Below are positions 36,229-44,762 of a stretch of DNA of 64,000 nt, piece by piece (the stretch's first letter is position 1; each line of letters starts with the position of its first letter). Both the position numbers and the translations under genes were made by a program. Location of the stretch: contig OMXA01000010.1 in the NCBI GenBank assembly GCA_900314905.1, positions 1-64,000 of the forward strand, read 5' to 3'. A model generated the notes under the pieces. The model saw only the letters and a list, made by a program, of their open reading frames with translations, ran no database searches and had not been told where the DNA came from. Source of the stretch: an uncultured Erysipelotrichaceae bacterium. Lineage in GTDB: Bacteria > Bacillota_I > Bacilli_A > Erysipelotrichales > Erysipelotrichaceae.

Positions 36229-36916
36229 AGAAGAAAAGAAGGCAGAAGGAACTGCTTCTGAAGAAACAGGAACAAAAGAAGAACGTCAGTCGATTGAATC
36301 CATTGAGCAGACCGTGGAAGATCTGAAGAAGAAGATTCAGGAACTGACCGAGGAGAATGAGAAGAAGGCAGAACAGGAATCGGATGCCAAGCTGAATATT
36401 CCTGATTTCAAGCTGAATCAGGAACAGAAAGAAAAGATTGAAGAAGTGAAAGAGGATACCGTGAAGAGCGTGAATCAGACGATTGATGAGATGAAAAAGC
36501 GGGCGAGCGATCTGACTTCGTCTGAGGACCTGCGCAAGACGCTTGATTATCTGAAGCAGAATGCCTTCAAGGCAGTGGAAAGCGCCAAGGGAAAGATCGC
36601 GGATATCAAGGAGAATCCGGATGTGAAGAAAACTCTGGATGATGCCGGAAGCAGGACGAAAGAATTCAGCGAGACCCTGAAGCAGAAGACGGATCAGATT
36701 TTTACGGATGACAGCCGTGCGGAGGTCCGGAAGAATCTTCAGGAAGCCGGACAGAAGATGGCAGAAGGGGCCAAGGCAGCCGGAAAGAAAGTCAATGAAT
36801 TCATGGCAAAGCCTGAGGTTCAGGATGCCCTGCAGGAAGCAGGCAGAAAGTCAAAAGAGCTTGCCGATAAGGCTGGAGAGAAGCTGAAAGACCTGTTTGG
36901 AAAGACCGGCGAGTAA
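36221..36916 (+). CDS. LEA/apolipoprotein-like helical protein
   Basis: A 231-residue, highly charged, Lys/Glu-rich protein without a signal peptide or membrane helix. It is almost entirely predicted helix or coiled coil. Segments repeat loosely: NPDVKKTLDDAGSRTKEF, RAEVRKNLQEAGQKMAEGAK and KPEVQDALQEAGRKSKEL, giving a motif of (P)EV-x-x-x-L-x-x-A-G-x-(K/R). It ends DLFGKTGE. GAGGAGGAAACTGCGC precedes the ATG at 36221. I infer an amphipathic, possibly membrane-surface or stress-protective protein working with the DUF948-like partner; the exact function is unknown. Confidence 0.6.
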   Translation: MSEEEKKAEGTASEETGTKEERQSIESIEQTVEDLKKKIQELTEENEKKAEQESDAKLNIPDFKLNQEQKEKIEEVKEDTVKSVNQTIDEMKKRASDLTSSEDLRKTLDYLKQNAFKAVESAKGKIADIKENPDVKKTLDDAGSRTKEFSETLKQKTDQIFTDDSRAEVRKNLQEAGQKMAEGAKAAGKKVNEFMAKPEVQDALQEAGRKSKELADKAGEKLKDLFGKTGE

Positions 36917-36928
36917 AGGAGGCCTTCA

Positions 36929-37921
36929 ATGAAGCGTGTGACAATCTATGACGTTGCAAAGGAAGCTGGTGTTTCCCTTGCGACGGTTTCCCGTGTGATC
37001 AACGGGTCGAATGTAGTCAAGGAGCCTACGAAAGAACGCGTGCAGGCAGCAATCGAGAAGCTGGGCTATAAGCCGAATGCGATTGCGCAGGGACTGGCTC
37101 TTCAGAAAACGACAACCATCGGCCTGGTAGTTCCGGAAGCGAGTTTCACTTATACCGGACAGATCATCAATGGTCTGATCGATGTGGCAAAGATCTACAA
37201 CTACAACATCATGCTGCACACGATCACGGCGGGCATCACGGATATTAATGATGTCATCGAAGACATCATCAAATCCCGGGTCGATGGTGTTGTCATCTAT
37301 AATGACAAGCTGAATACGGCAGAGATGCAGGAGCTGAACAATTACAACATTCCGATCGTCATTATCGGCAACCGGGTCAAGAGCGACAATGTCAGCTGCG
37401 TATATGTCGATATCGAGAAAGCAATTTTCGAACTGACCATGAAGTATCTCGAAGAAGGCAGGAAAGAGATTGCAATTCTCGAAGACCGCAAGAATCCATG
37501 CGCAACGCAGCAGATGATCCGCGGAGCAGAGGAAGCGTTCCGTCGGAAGGGCCTTCATTTCGGAGGCTTCCTGCGTATTCCGCCGGAAACCCGTACGAGC
37601 TATGCATTCCTGAGCACGCATCTGAAGGATCACAGGTATGATGTGATGATCGGCAACCGGGACAGCCAGGCGATGGCCATCCTGAATGCTGCAAGAGAGA
37701 ATGGCATCGAAGTTCCGAAGGATATGGAAGTGGTCTGCGTCATCGACACGAAGTACAATTCCATGATGCGGCCGACGATCTCGAGCTTCTCGATTCCTTC
37801 CTATGATCTTGGTGCTGTTTCCATGCGGGTCATGACGAAGATGCTGCAGAACCAGGCAGATATCGACCGGGAAATTGAGCTGAGCTATCTCTTTACTCCG
37901 CGTCAGACAACGAAGAATTGA
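36929..37921 (+). CDS. LacI/CcpA-family transcriptional regulator
   Basis: A 330-residue regulator. The N-terminal HTH and hinge (TIYDVAKEAGVSLATVSRVI, then NGSNVVKEPTKERV) are classic LacI. The periplasmic-binding-protein-like domain follows, with YTGQIINGLIDVA and VVIYND. It resembles CcpA in length and start, but I see no decisive Ser-HPr contact pattern and no sugar operon nearby, so global catabolite control is only a possibility. GGAGGCCTTCA precedes the ATG. It follows the helical-protein gene by 12 bases and may belong to that operon. Its stop codon lies inside the tyrS promoter. Confidence 0.85.
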   Translation: MKRVTIYDVAKEAGVSLATVSRVINGSNVVKEPTKERVQAAIEKLGYKPNAIAQGLALQKTTTIGLVVPEASFTYTGQIINGLIDVAKIYNYNIMLHTITAGITDINDVIEDIIKSRVDGVVIYNDKLNTAEMQELNNYNIPIVIIGNRVKSDNVSCVYVDIEKAIFELTMKYLEEGRKEIAILEDRKNPCATQQMIRGAEEAFRRKGLHFGGFLRIPPETRTSYAFLSTHLKDHRYDVMIGNRDSQAMAILNAARENGIEVPKDMEVVCVIDTKYNSMMRPTISSFSIPSYDLGAVSMRVMTKMLQNQADIDREIELSYLFTPRQTTKN

Positions 37922-37946
37922 CAGAACCGCTCTGCTGAATTATGAT
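37918..37946 (+). promoter_or_regulatory. tyrS T-box promoter
   Basis: TTGACA (37918-37923, consensus) and TATGAT (37941-37946) are 17 bases apart. The -35 contains the TGA stop of the regulator gene. Transcription would begin near 37953. Confidence 0.85.
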
Positions 37947-37952
37947 GGCGTG

Positions 37953-38174
37953 GCAAAGAACGGAACAAGTAGCTGCAGAGGAAGGCCATAGAGAGTTCCC
38001 GGCTGGTGGAAGGGAATCCTGAGCCTGCGGTGAATACATCCGGGAGCTTCCGGTCTCAAAAGGCCGGACGTGATGTTCCTGCGTTAAAGGATTCAAGGTG
38101 CATGGCTTCGGTCATGAACTAAGGTGGTACCGCGCTGAATCAGGCGTCCTTAGATTGATAAGGGCGCCTTTCTT
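37953..38174 (+). ncRNA. T-box riboswitch, tyrosine-specific
   Basis: A T-box leader upstream of tyrS. The T-box sequence AAGGTGGTACCGCG lies at 38121-38134, with TGGT (38125-38128) to pair with the ACCA end of uncharged tRNA. The specifier is most likely UAC (Tyr) at 38035-38037 in GAATACATC. The competing terminator is GGCGTCCTTA (38143-38152) paired with TAAGGGCGCC (38159-38168) and a TTTCTT tract. Uncharged tRNA-Tyr would favour readthrough into tyrS. Confidence 0.93.
38143..38174 (+). terminator. T-box regulatory terminator
   Basis: A 10-bp stem with one T-G pair, loop GATTGA and TTTCTT tail. Its 5' arm partly follows the antiterminator partner, as in other T-boxes. Confidence 0.88.
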
Positions 38175-38199
38175 ATGGCCGCCCGGAAGGAGAAAAGAA

Positions 38200-39447
38200 A
38201 TGGAATTCATTGAAGAACTGAAATGGAGAGGCCTCGTCAAGGACGTGACGGACTATGAAGGGCTCAGCGAGAAACTGAAGACCCCGACCGTCATCTACTG
38301 CGGCTTTGATCCGACTGCAGACAGTCTTCACGTCGGTCATCTGCAGCAGATCATTTTACTGCGCCGCTATCAGAATGCAGGTCATACCCCGATTGCACTC
38401 TGCGGCGGATTCACCGGCATGATCGGCGACCCGCGTCCGACAACTGAACGCAAGCTGCTCACGCATGAAGAAGTCCTGCATAATGCGGAATGCATCAAGA
38501 CACAGCTGGCCAAGTTCCTTTCCTTTGATGGGGATAACGCTGCCATCATGGAGAACAACAATCACTGGCTCGGCAGCATGAACCTGCTGGATTTCCTGCG
38601 CGATTACGGCAAGCTGTTCAATGTCTCCTACATGATCAGCAAGGATATCATCAAGAAGCGTCTGGATTCCGGCATCTCCTACACGGAATTCTCCTACACG
38701 ATCCTGCAGTCGATCGACTGGCTGTCTCTGTACCGGAAATATCATTGCGAGATTCAGATCGGTGGTTCTGATCAGTGGGGCAATCTGACCAGCGGCATGG
38801 AGCTGATCCGCAAAGTTGAGAATGCGACCGTCTATGGCATCACTTCTCCGCTGATCACGAAGTCGGACGGCTCGAAGTTCGGAAAATCTGAGGGAAAGAA
38901 TATCTGGCTTGATCCGGAACGGACCAACTCCTATGAGTTCTACCAGTTCTGGCTGAATACGCCGGATTCTGACATCATCGATTATCTGAAGCGTCTTTCC
39001 ATGCGTTCTCCGGAAGAGATCATGGCACTGGAAGCTTCTCTGAAAGAAGCGCCGGAAAAGCGCGAAGCTCAGAAAGCACTTGCCGAAGAGCTGACCGAAA
39101 TCGTGCATGGCAAAGAGGGACTGAAGACTGCGCAGAAGATCACGGATACGCTGTTCCATGGATCGATCCTGGAATTGACTCCATCCGAGCTGAGAGCTGG
39201 GCTTGCGGATGCGAAGAAGGCGGAAGTTGAAGAGAATATGCCGCTTGTCGATGCATTGATCAGCGCGGGCATCTCCAGTTCAAAACGTGATGCGAGAACA
39301 CTGATCCAGCAGGGCTCCATCCAGCTGAATGGCGTGAAGATCACAGATACTTCTGCAGTTCTGCATGCTGAAGAAGCATTCGATCATGAATTCAGCATCC
39401 TGAAGAAAGGTAAGAAGAATTATTTCGTTCTGAACTTCAGACAATAA
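38200..39447 (+). CDS. tyrS: tyrosyl-tRNA synthetase
   Basis: A 415-residue class I synthetase. The HIGH-type motif is DSLHVGHLQQI, and the KMSKS-type motif is SKFGKSEG. CGFDPTADSLHVGH and GGSDQWGN are family blocks. A C-terminal S4 RNA-binding domain occupies about 345-415 (SSKRDARTLIQQGSIQLNG). Start is the ATG at 38200 with AAGGAG upstream (MEFIEELKWRG). It is regulated by the T-box leader. Confidence 0.96.
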   Translation: MEFIEELKWRGLVKDVTDYEGLSEKLKTPTVIYCGFDPTADSLHVGHLQQIILLRRYQNAGHTPIALCGGFTGMIGDPRPTTERKLLTHEEVLHNAECIKTQLAKFLSFDGDNAAIMENNNHWLGSMNLLDFLRDYGKLFNVSYMISKDIIKKRLDSGISYTEFSYTILQSIDWLSLYRKYHCEIQIGGSDQWGNLTSGMELIRKVENATVYGITSPLITKSDGSKFGKSEGKNIWLDPERTNSYEFYQFWLNTPDSDIIDYLKRLSMRSPEEIMALEASLKEAPEKREAQKALAEELTEIVHGKEGLKTAQKITDTLFHGSILELTPSELRAGLADAKKAEVEENMPLVDALISAGISSSKRDARTLIQQGSIQLNGVKITDTSAVLHAEEAFDHEFSILKKGKKNYFVLNFRQ

Positions 39448-39454
39448 GATCATC

Positions 39455-39480
39455 AAGGCCGGTTTTCCGGCCTTTGCTTT
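39455..39480 (+). terminator. tyrS terminator
   Basis: AAGGCCGG (39455-39462) pairs with CCGGCCTT (39467-39474) around TTTT; the following T tract is interrupted (TTTGCTTTG). Confidence 0.75.
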
Positions 39481-39513
39481 GCCTTCGCGGGAGTTTCTCT
39501 GCGGTAGCCCGCA

Positions 39514-39522
39514 TGGTATAAT
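39514..39522 (+). promoter_or_regulatory. extended -10 before the second lipoprotein
   Basis: TGGTATAAT, with no good -35. The start would be near 39529, leaving an 11-base leader that contains the GAGGT ribosome site. Confidence 0.65.
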
Positions 39523-39540
39523 GCTTACCGAGGTAATCGG

Positions 39541-40098
39541 ATGCAGAAATTTGAAACTCTGATTCTGTGCAGCATTCTGCTTCTCGGCGGATGTTCTTCT
39601 GCGAAAAGCTCGGAATCTGCTGCCCAGGCAGCATATGAAGGGTATTACACCAGCATCGAGACGAACAGCTCGTTTGCACAATCGTCGCTTTATTATTCGG
39701 TGAGCGCTGAAATGACCCAGATGAGCGATTCTACGTACCGCTATTATGTAGTGATCGACAATCCCCAGATCGCGATGTATGACATCGTCGTGATGGCGGT
39801 CGAAAATGACATTCCCCTGGCATCTTCCGAAAAGATGATGCCGAATATCGGTATCTTCGACAGCCGGAAATACTGCATGATTCCGTTTCAGTCCAATCCT
39901 GATGATGGATATGTCAAAGGCATTGTCATCAGCGGTGAAACCGACAGCAATCCGGTGAGTCTGAAGATGCTCGTCGAGTGGAAAGACCGCAATCATGAAA
40001 ATGCTGAGAGGGAATTCCTGCAGATGGAACTGACTCCGGATGGCATTACCAGCACAGCAGAACCGGAGGCTTCTGCCAGTGCAGAGGCGGAGAACTGA
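39541..40098 (+). CDS. lipoprotein of unknown function
   Basis: A 185-residue lipoprotein with signal peptide MQKFETLILCSILLLGGCSS and lipobox LGGC. The mature part is Ser/Tyr-rich near the start, then a probable beta domain (YRYYVVIDNPQIAMYDIVVM, DNPQIAMYD). It ends PEASASAEAEN, recalling the ASASAESAS tail of the lipoprotein at 32.6 kb. GAGGTAATCGG precedes the ATG. The flippase gene follows after 3 bases, so the two are probably co-expressed. No family recognised. Confidence 0.72.
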   Translation: MQKFETLILCSILLLGGCSSAKSSESAAQAAYEGYYTSIETNSSFAQSSLYYSVSAEMTQMSDSTYRYYVVIDNPQIAMYDIVVMAVENDIPLASSEKMMPNIGIFDSRKYCMIPFQSNPDDGYVKGIVISGETDSNPVSLKMLVEWKDRNHENAEREFLQMELTPDGITSTAEPEASASAEAEN

Positions 40099-40101
40099 TT
40101 C

Positions 40102-41754
40102 ATGACATCTGACGAAACGAAAAAGAAAGTAAAGTCTTCGTTCATTGCCGGCTCTCTTACAAGTTCTGCCGGCGTTTTCCTGTCCAAGCTGGTCGGTCTC
40201 CTGTATGTGTCTCCGCTGCATTCGCTGGCTACGCTGAACAACATGGATTACTATTCTGCAGCGTACAACTACTATTCGGTTCTGCTGCAGATCAGTTCGG
40301 CTGGTCTCCCGTATGCGGTTGCGGCAATCATAGCAAAATATGCAAGCAAAGACGACTGGAAGACGGTTATGCTCGTGAGGCGTCTGAGCATCGGGATCCT
40401 GAGCGTATTCGGCTTTGCCATGGCAGTCATCTTTGCAGCGATCTCCGGACCGCTTTCTTCCAGCGTGCTCGGGCCGGAAGCAGCTGCTGCGGATCTTCAG
40501 AAGCAGAAAATCACGTTCCTGATCCTCTCTCTTGCCTTATTCCTGGTGCCGATCCTGTACAGCTACCGAAGCTTCTATCAGGGACTGAAAGACCTCAGGA
40601 GCTATGCAGATTCCCAGGTCATCGAACAGTTTGTCCGGGTCGGCTTTCTGCTCGGCATGGGCTGGGTATGCATTTACGTCTTCGGACTGGATCGGATCTG
40701 GGCCGTCTATATGGCAGCTCTTGGAACAAGCATCGGTGCACTGGGGGCTCTGTTCTATTATCTCCGCTATGACCACAGGCACATCGGGCCGATCCGCCGG
40801 GCCGCAAGAAACCAGACCTCCCGTCCGGTAGATCATAAAGTCCTGGTGAAGGAACTTTTTGCCTTCGGTGTCCCGTATCTGATCACCGCAATCTTCGGCA
40901 ACTCCCAGGTGCTGATCAATACGCAGTTCTTTGTTTCCACGATGACCCGCATGGGCATGGATTATCAGCTGGCCAGAAACCTGTATACCATCATTCAGCT
41001 CAACTGCGACAAGCTGACCAGCATTCCGCAGGTGCTTGGCATCGGGTTCTCTTCGGGGATTGTTCCGTATATGACCATCTCGCTGGAACAGCGCAACTTC
41101 AGGGAGCTGAGAAAGAATATCCGCTCCTGCCTGGATACCGTGCTTTATATCGGCATACCGGTCTGCTGGGCGCTTTTCACGCTGGCCAGACCGATCTATT
41201 ATGTGCTGTACGGCGCAGACCGTCTGGATTATGCAGAAGTATGCATGCAATGGGAAGCGCTGCTTGCGCTCTGCACGACGATCACCCCGATCTGCACTTC
41301 AATGATGCTGACGCTGCATCTGCGCAAGGAGAGTATCTTCTATCTCGGAGTCGGCTTTGCAATGAAGTGCGTGACGTTCTATCCGCTTATGCGGGCCTTC
41401 GGCTATACCGGGGCAATCACTTCTTCCATTCTGTGTTCTGCGGCCATCATCTATCTCTCGCTTGCCAAGATCTCAAACCGGTATCATGTTTCCTACCGGA
41501 GCACGATTTTCAAAGCAGTGAAGATGCTGCTGGCATGCTTTGCACTCAGCGGGGCATTCGCGCTGATGCGCTTTGTTGGCTTTGAGATCTCGCTGTCTTC
41601 AAGACCGATGGCACTGCTGGGACTTGCGGTTTATGCGGCAGCCGGCGGATTGCTTTATCTCTATTTCACGATTCAGATGAAGATTCCGCAGGCCATCTTC
41701 CATGTTTCAGGAAAAGACGTGCTGGGCAGAATCTTTCATCAAGGGAGGGCATGA
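40102..41754 (+). CDS. MurJ/SpoVB-type polysaccharide or lipid II flippase
   Basis: A 550-residue MOP-superfamily exporter with about 14 membrane helices. SSFIAGSLTSSAGVFLSKL is the N-terminal family segment, as in SpoVB/YtgP proteins, and SAGLPYAVAAIIAKY is the following block. The position beside a cell-wall-linked lipoprotein, with murC five kilobases upstream, suggests lipid II or a wall polysaccharide precursor as substrate. Which of the MurJ, SpoVB or capsule-type roles applies cannot be told from sequence alone. Confidence 0.85.
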   Translation: MTSDETKKKVKSSFIAGSLTSSAGVFLSKLVGLLYVSPLHSLATLNNMDYYSAAYNYYSVLLQISSAGLPYAVAAIIAKYASKDDWKTVMLVRRLSIGILSVFGFAMAVIFAAISGPLSSSVLGPEAAAADLQKQKITFLILSLALFLVPILYSYRSFYQGLKDLRSYADSQVIEQFVRVGFLLGMGWVCIYVFGLDRIWAVYMAALGTSIGALGALFYYLRYDHRHIGPIRRAARNQTSRPVDHKVLVKELFAFGVPYLITAIFGNSQVLINTQFFVSTMTRMGMDYQLARNLYTIIQLNCDKLTSIPQVLGIGFSSGIVPYMTISLEQRNFRELRKNIRSCLDTVLYIGIPVCWALFTLARPIYYVLYGADRLDYAEVCMQWEALLALCTTITPICTSMMLTLHLRKESIFYLGVGFAMKCVTFYPLMRAFGYTGAITSSILCSAAIIYLSLAKISNRYHVSYRSTIFKAVKMLLACFALSGAFALMRFVGFEISLSSRPMALLGLAVYAAAGGLLYLYFTIQMKIPQAIFHVSGKDVLGRIFHQGRA

Positions 41755-42479
41755 TGCGGCTTGATAAAGTACTTGCGGACCTGGGCTTTGGTACCAGAAA
41801 AGAACTGAAGCAGCTGATCCGTTCCGGAAGGGTATCTGTCAATGGGACTGCTGCCTCTGATCCGGGAATGCATGTGGATCCTCTGAAGGATGAGATCCTG
41901 CTTGATGCGCGAAGACTTGCTTATGAGAAATATGTCTACTTCATGCTCAACAAGCCGAAAGGAATCGTCAGCGCTACCAGGGATGCGTCTGAAACTGTCC
42001 TGGATCTGATCCATGAGCCATATCGGGATCTCTTTCCCTGCGGCAGACTGGATAAGGATACAGAAGGGCTGATGCTGATTACGAATGACGGCCCGCTTGC
42101 CCATCAATTGCTTTCTCCGAAGCATCACGTTGAGAAAGAATACCTGGTCACGATCCGGAAAGCGCTCGATGATCAGGATCGCAAGCGGATGGAAGAAGGA
42201 ATGAGACTGCAGTCCGGAGAAGTATTTCGGCCGGCAGAAGTCATTCCGGTTTCCGATCACCAGATCCGGCTGATTCTGAAAGAAGGGAAGTACCACGAAA
42301 TCAAGCGGATGCTGCTGGCAGTCGGCAATGAAGTGACTGGCCTGAAGCGGCTGCGCATGAAAAACCTGGTCCTTGATGAAACCTTAGAACCAGGGGAATA
42401 CAGACGGCTTTCAGAGGATGAACTTCAGAGCCTCAGAGCGCCTGAAGACTTCACTTCCAGCACACCCGTTTCGCAGTAA
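41751..42479 (+). CDS. rsuA: RsuA-family 16S rRNA pseudouridine synthase
   Basis: A 242-residue enzyme with an N-terminal S4 domain (MRLDKVLADLGFGTRKELKQ) and a RluB/RsuA catalytic domain with GRLDKDTEGLMLITNDG, where the Asp is the catalytic residue, and GKYHEIKRML near the end. It probably makes pseudouridine 516 of 16S rRNA. Two consecutive ATGs at 41751 and 41754 overlap the flippase stop; GGGAGGG is nearer ideal spacing for the second. Its last 55 bases overlap the end of convergent ispH. Confidence 0.9.
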   Translation: MMRLDKVLADLGFGTRKELKQLIRSGRVSVNGTAASDPGMHVDPLKDEILLDARRLAYEKYVYFMLNKPKGIVSATRDASETVLDLIHEPYRDLFPCGRLDKDTEGLMLITNDGPLAHQLLSPKHHVEKEYLVTIRKALDDQDRKRMEEGMRLQSGEVFRPAEVIPVSDHQIRLILKEGKYHEIKRMLLAVGNEVTGLKRLRMKNLVLDETLEPGEYRRLSEDELQSLRAPEDFTSSTPVSQ

Positions 42480-43333
42480 TTCCGGATTGCCTCAATGACC
42501 TGATCGGTCAATGAAGCAGGGGTAGAGCTGCCGCTGGTCACTGCGGCAGTTTCAGCGCCTATGAACATCTCTTCTCTGAGATCAGAAGCCTGCTCGATCA
42601 GATAGGCATGCGGAATCCCGGACTTCAGGCCGATCTCCTTCAGCTGATTGGAATTGTTGGAATGCGGATCTCCGACGACGATCAGCACATCGGTGTCTTT
42701 CAGATTCATGACGGCTTTCTGACGGATAGTCGTCGCATTGCAGATCTCCGGAGCAGTGACTGCCTCCGGATATTTTTCTCTGCACGCCTGCATCAGCTCC
42801 TGCGTATCCAGAAGACTCAGGGTCGTCTGATTCGTGATCAGCACATCCGAAAGGGGACCAAGCTCATCAAGGTCCTGCTTTCTGGAAATCAGGTGCACGC
42901 GGTCAGAGATGCCGATCACACCCTCGGCTTCCGGATGATGTTTCTTCCCGATATAAAGCACGCTGCCATGTTTCACATGTTCTCTGACGAGATCATGTGT
43001 TTTCATGACATCCGGGCACGTTGCGTCGACGATGTCCAGATGCCGCCGGGCAGCTTTGCGGTATACTGCATCGCTGACGCCATGTGCCGTGAACAGCACG
43101 ATGCCGCCGTTTTCCGGAATCTCATCGAGCAGCTCGAGTCTGGTCTTGCCAGGATCTTCGAGGCATCGGATTCCGAGCCGCTTGCATTCTTCAACGACAA
43201 ACCGGTTATGCACGATCATGCCGAGCATGTAGATCGGAGTATCAGGATGTTCCTTCACGGTCTTCTCGGCCGTCATGATGGCGCGTACCACCCCCTGGCA
43301 GTAGCCGCGGGGAACGACACTGATCAGCTTCAT
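42425..43333 (-). CDS. ispH: 4-hydroxy-3-methylbut-2-enyl diphosphate reductase IspH
   Basis: A 302-residue iron-sulfur enzyme catalysing the last MEP-pathway step to IPP and DMAPP. Cluster cysteines are in PRGYCQGV, DATCPDV and ICNATTIRQ; the substrate-binding HH in KKHHPEAEGV and TNQTTLS are present, as is TSGSSTP. ATG 43333 has AAAGGAAC upstream; the TTG at 43351 contains that site and is not the start. It is divergent from cshB and tail-overlaps rsuA. Confidence 0.94.
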   Translation of the reverse strand: MKLISVVPRGYCQGVVRAIMTAEKTVKEHPDTPIYMLGMIVHNRFVVEECKRLGIRCLEDPGKTRLELLDEIPENGGIVLFTAHGVSDAVYRKAARRHLDIVDATCPDVMKTHDLVREHVKHGSVLYIGKKHHPEAEGVIGISDRVHLISRKQDLDELGPLSDVLITNQTTLSLLDTQELMQACREKYPEAVTAPEICNATTIRQKAVMNLKDTDVLIVVGDPHSNNSNQLKEIGLKSGIPHAYLIEQASDLREEMFIGAETAAVTSGSSTPASLTDQVIEAIRNYCETGVLEVKSSGALRL

Positions 43334-43353
43334 AGCAAAAGTTCCTTTCAAAC

Positions 43354-43382
43354 TGGTATAATGCGTCCGTAAAGTAATTATA
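43354..43382. promoter_or_regulatory. divergent -10 elements between ispH and cshB
   Basis: Plus strand: TGGTATAAT at 43354-43362, for cshB. Minus strand: TATAAT at 43382-43377, for ispH. Neither has a recognisable -35. The two are interleaved, so the transcripts would cross each other's -10. Confidence 0.5.
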
Positions 43383-43391
43383 GAGGTTTAT

Positions 43392-44762
43392 ATGAAGAAA
43401 TTTGAAGACTTTGCTCTGAGCAGCAGGACGATGAGATTTATCGCATTGAATCACTTTTCCGAGCCGACCCCGATTCAGGAACAGGTCATTCCTGCGGCTG
43501 TCAGCGGCAGGGATGTCATAGGCCTTTCCCGGACAGGAACCGGCAAGAGCCATGCCTTTCTGATTCCGGTCATGGAGCGCACGGATTCGTCCGTCGATCA
43601 TGTGCAGGCAGTCATTACGGCACCGACCCGGGAATTAGCGGCTCAGCTGTTTGAAAAAGCCAGGCTGATGACCAAGGCAGATCCACAGCTCAGGATCCGG
43701 CTCTATGTCGGCGGCAAGGATCGCGAAAAAGATCTCCGTCAGCTGAAAGCATCTCAGCCCCATATTGCGATCGGCACTCCGGGAAGAATCAGAGATCTCT
43801 TTCTGAATGAGGGGGCATTGCGCATTGATCAGGCCGAGATGCTTGTTATCGATGAAGCAGATATGACACTGGAATACGGGTTTCTGAATGAGATCGACGC
43901 ATTTGCCGGCCGTATGGGAGAACACCTGCAGATGCTGTCATTCTCCGCGACCATGCCGGATCAGCTGAAGCCATTCATCAGCAAATACATGCATGAACCG
44001 GTCACGGTCAGAATCGGAGAAGAGGCAAGATTGAATCCGAAGATCCGCCATATTCTGGTGCCATGCTATCATCACACCTATCTTGAGACAATCCGTTCCA
44101 TCCTTCCTGGAATTCAGCCTTATGTGTGCCTGATCTTTGCCAATACAAGAGATGAGGCACATGAGATCGCCGAGGGGCTCCGGGAGCAGAAACTCGATGT
44201 CACGGAGCTGCATGGCGACATGGAGAGCAGAAAACGCAAGCAGGCGATGCGCAGTATTGAGCAGTCGCTGAATACGTTTGTTGTTGCTACGGATCTTGCC
44301 GCAAGAGGCATCGATCTGGATACGGTCACGCATGTGATCTCCTGCGGGTTCCCGGAGGATCTGGACTACTATATCCACCGGGCTGGCAGGACTGGAAGAA
44401 TTGGCTCGGATGGGATCTGCTATGCCCTGTACCACGAAAAGGATGATGCGGCGATCAAGTCTCTTCAGAAGCGCGGCATCCGCTTTGAGCATATCCGCTT
44501 CCGCAGGGGCCAGGGAGAAACGCTTCGCCCGTATGGTCAGAAGCATCTGAAACCGGATGATGAGATGGAGAAGCAGATTGCGATGATCATGACCAAGAAA
44601 AACAGCAAGGTCAAGCCGGGATACAAGAAGAAGCGGGCGGCTGCCATCGATCAGATCCACCGGAAGAAGAAGCGCGAATTCATCCGTGCCAAGATCCGCG
44701 AGGAGAAGAAGGCAATGTACCGGAAGAAGGCATATGAAGAAAAATACGGATCAGAAAACTGA
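43392..44762 (+). CDS. cshB: DEAD-box RNA helicase CshB-like
   Basis: A 456-residue helicase with the full motif set: Q-motif F..PTPIQ, Walker A SRTGTGKSHA (usual AxxGxGKT; the final T is S here), PTRELA, GTPGR, DEAD (VIDEADMTLE), SAT, ATDLAARGID and HRAGRTGR. A basic C-terminal tail (KKNSKVKPGYKKKRAAAIDQ onward) probably binds RNA. Its place before nfo matches yqfR-yqfS (cshB-nfo) of B. subtilis, which supports the symbol. The nfo start overlaps it by 29 bases. Confidence 0.88.
   Translation: MKKFEDFALSSRTMRFIALNHFSEPTPIQEQVIPAAVSGRDVIGLSRTGTGKSHAFLIPVMERTDSSVDHVQAVITAPTRELAAQLFEKARLMTKADPQLRIRLYVGGKDREKDLRQLKASQPHIAIGTPGRIRDLFLNEGALRIDQAEMLVIDEADMTLEYGFLNEIDAFAGRMGEHLQMLSFSATMPDQLKPFISKYMHEPVTVRIGEEARLNPKIRHILVPCYHHTYLETIRSILPGIQPYVCLIFANTRDEAHEIAEGLREQKLDVTELHGDMESRKRKQAMRSIEQSLNTFVVATDLAARGIDLDTVTHVISCGFPEDLDYYIHRAGRTGRIGSDGICYALYHEKDDAAIKSLQKRGIRFEHIRFRRGQGETLRPYGQKHLKPDDEMEKQIAMIMTKKNSKVKPGYKKKRAAAIDQIHRKKKREFIRAKIREEKKAMYRKKAYEEKYGSEN

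Noticed and set aside
36929..37921. Naming the LacI-type regulator ccpA
   Set aside because: Length and fold fit, but no decisive HPr-contact residues or sugar-gene context can be shown; a gene symbol would overstate the case.
41224..41260. Frameshift in the flippase near an alternate plus-strand frame
   Set aside because: The main frame continues without interruption to its stop and the alternate frame has no family resemblance.
42608..43372. Plus-strand 254-codon frame opposite ispH
   Set aside because: Antisense shadow of IspH without a start signal.
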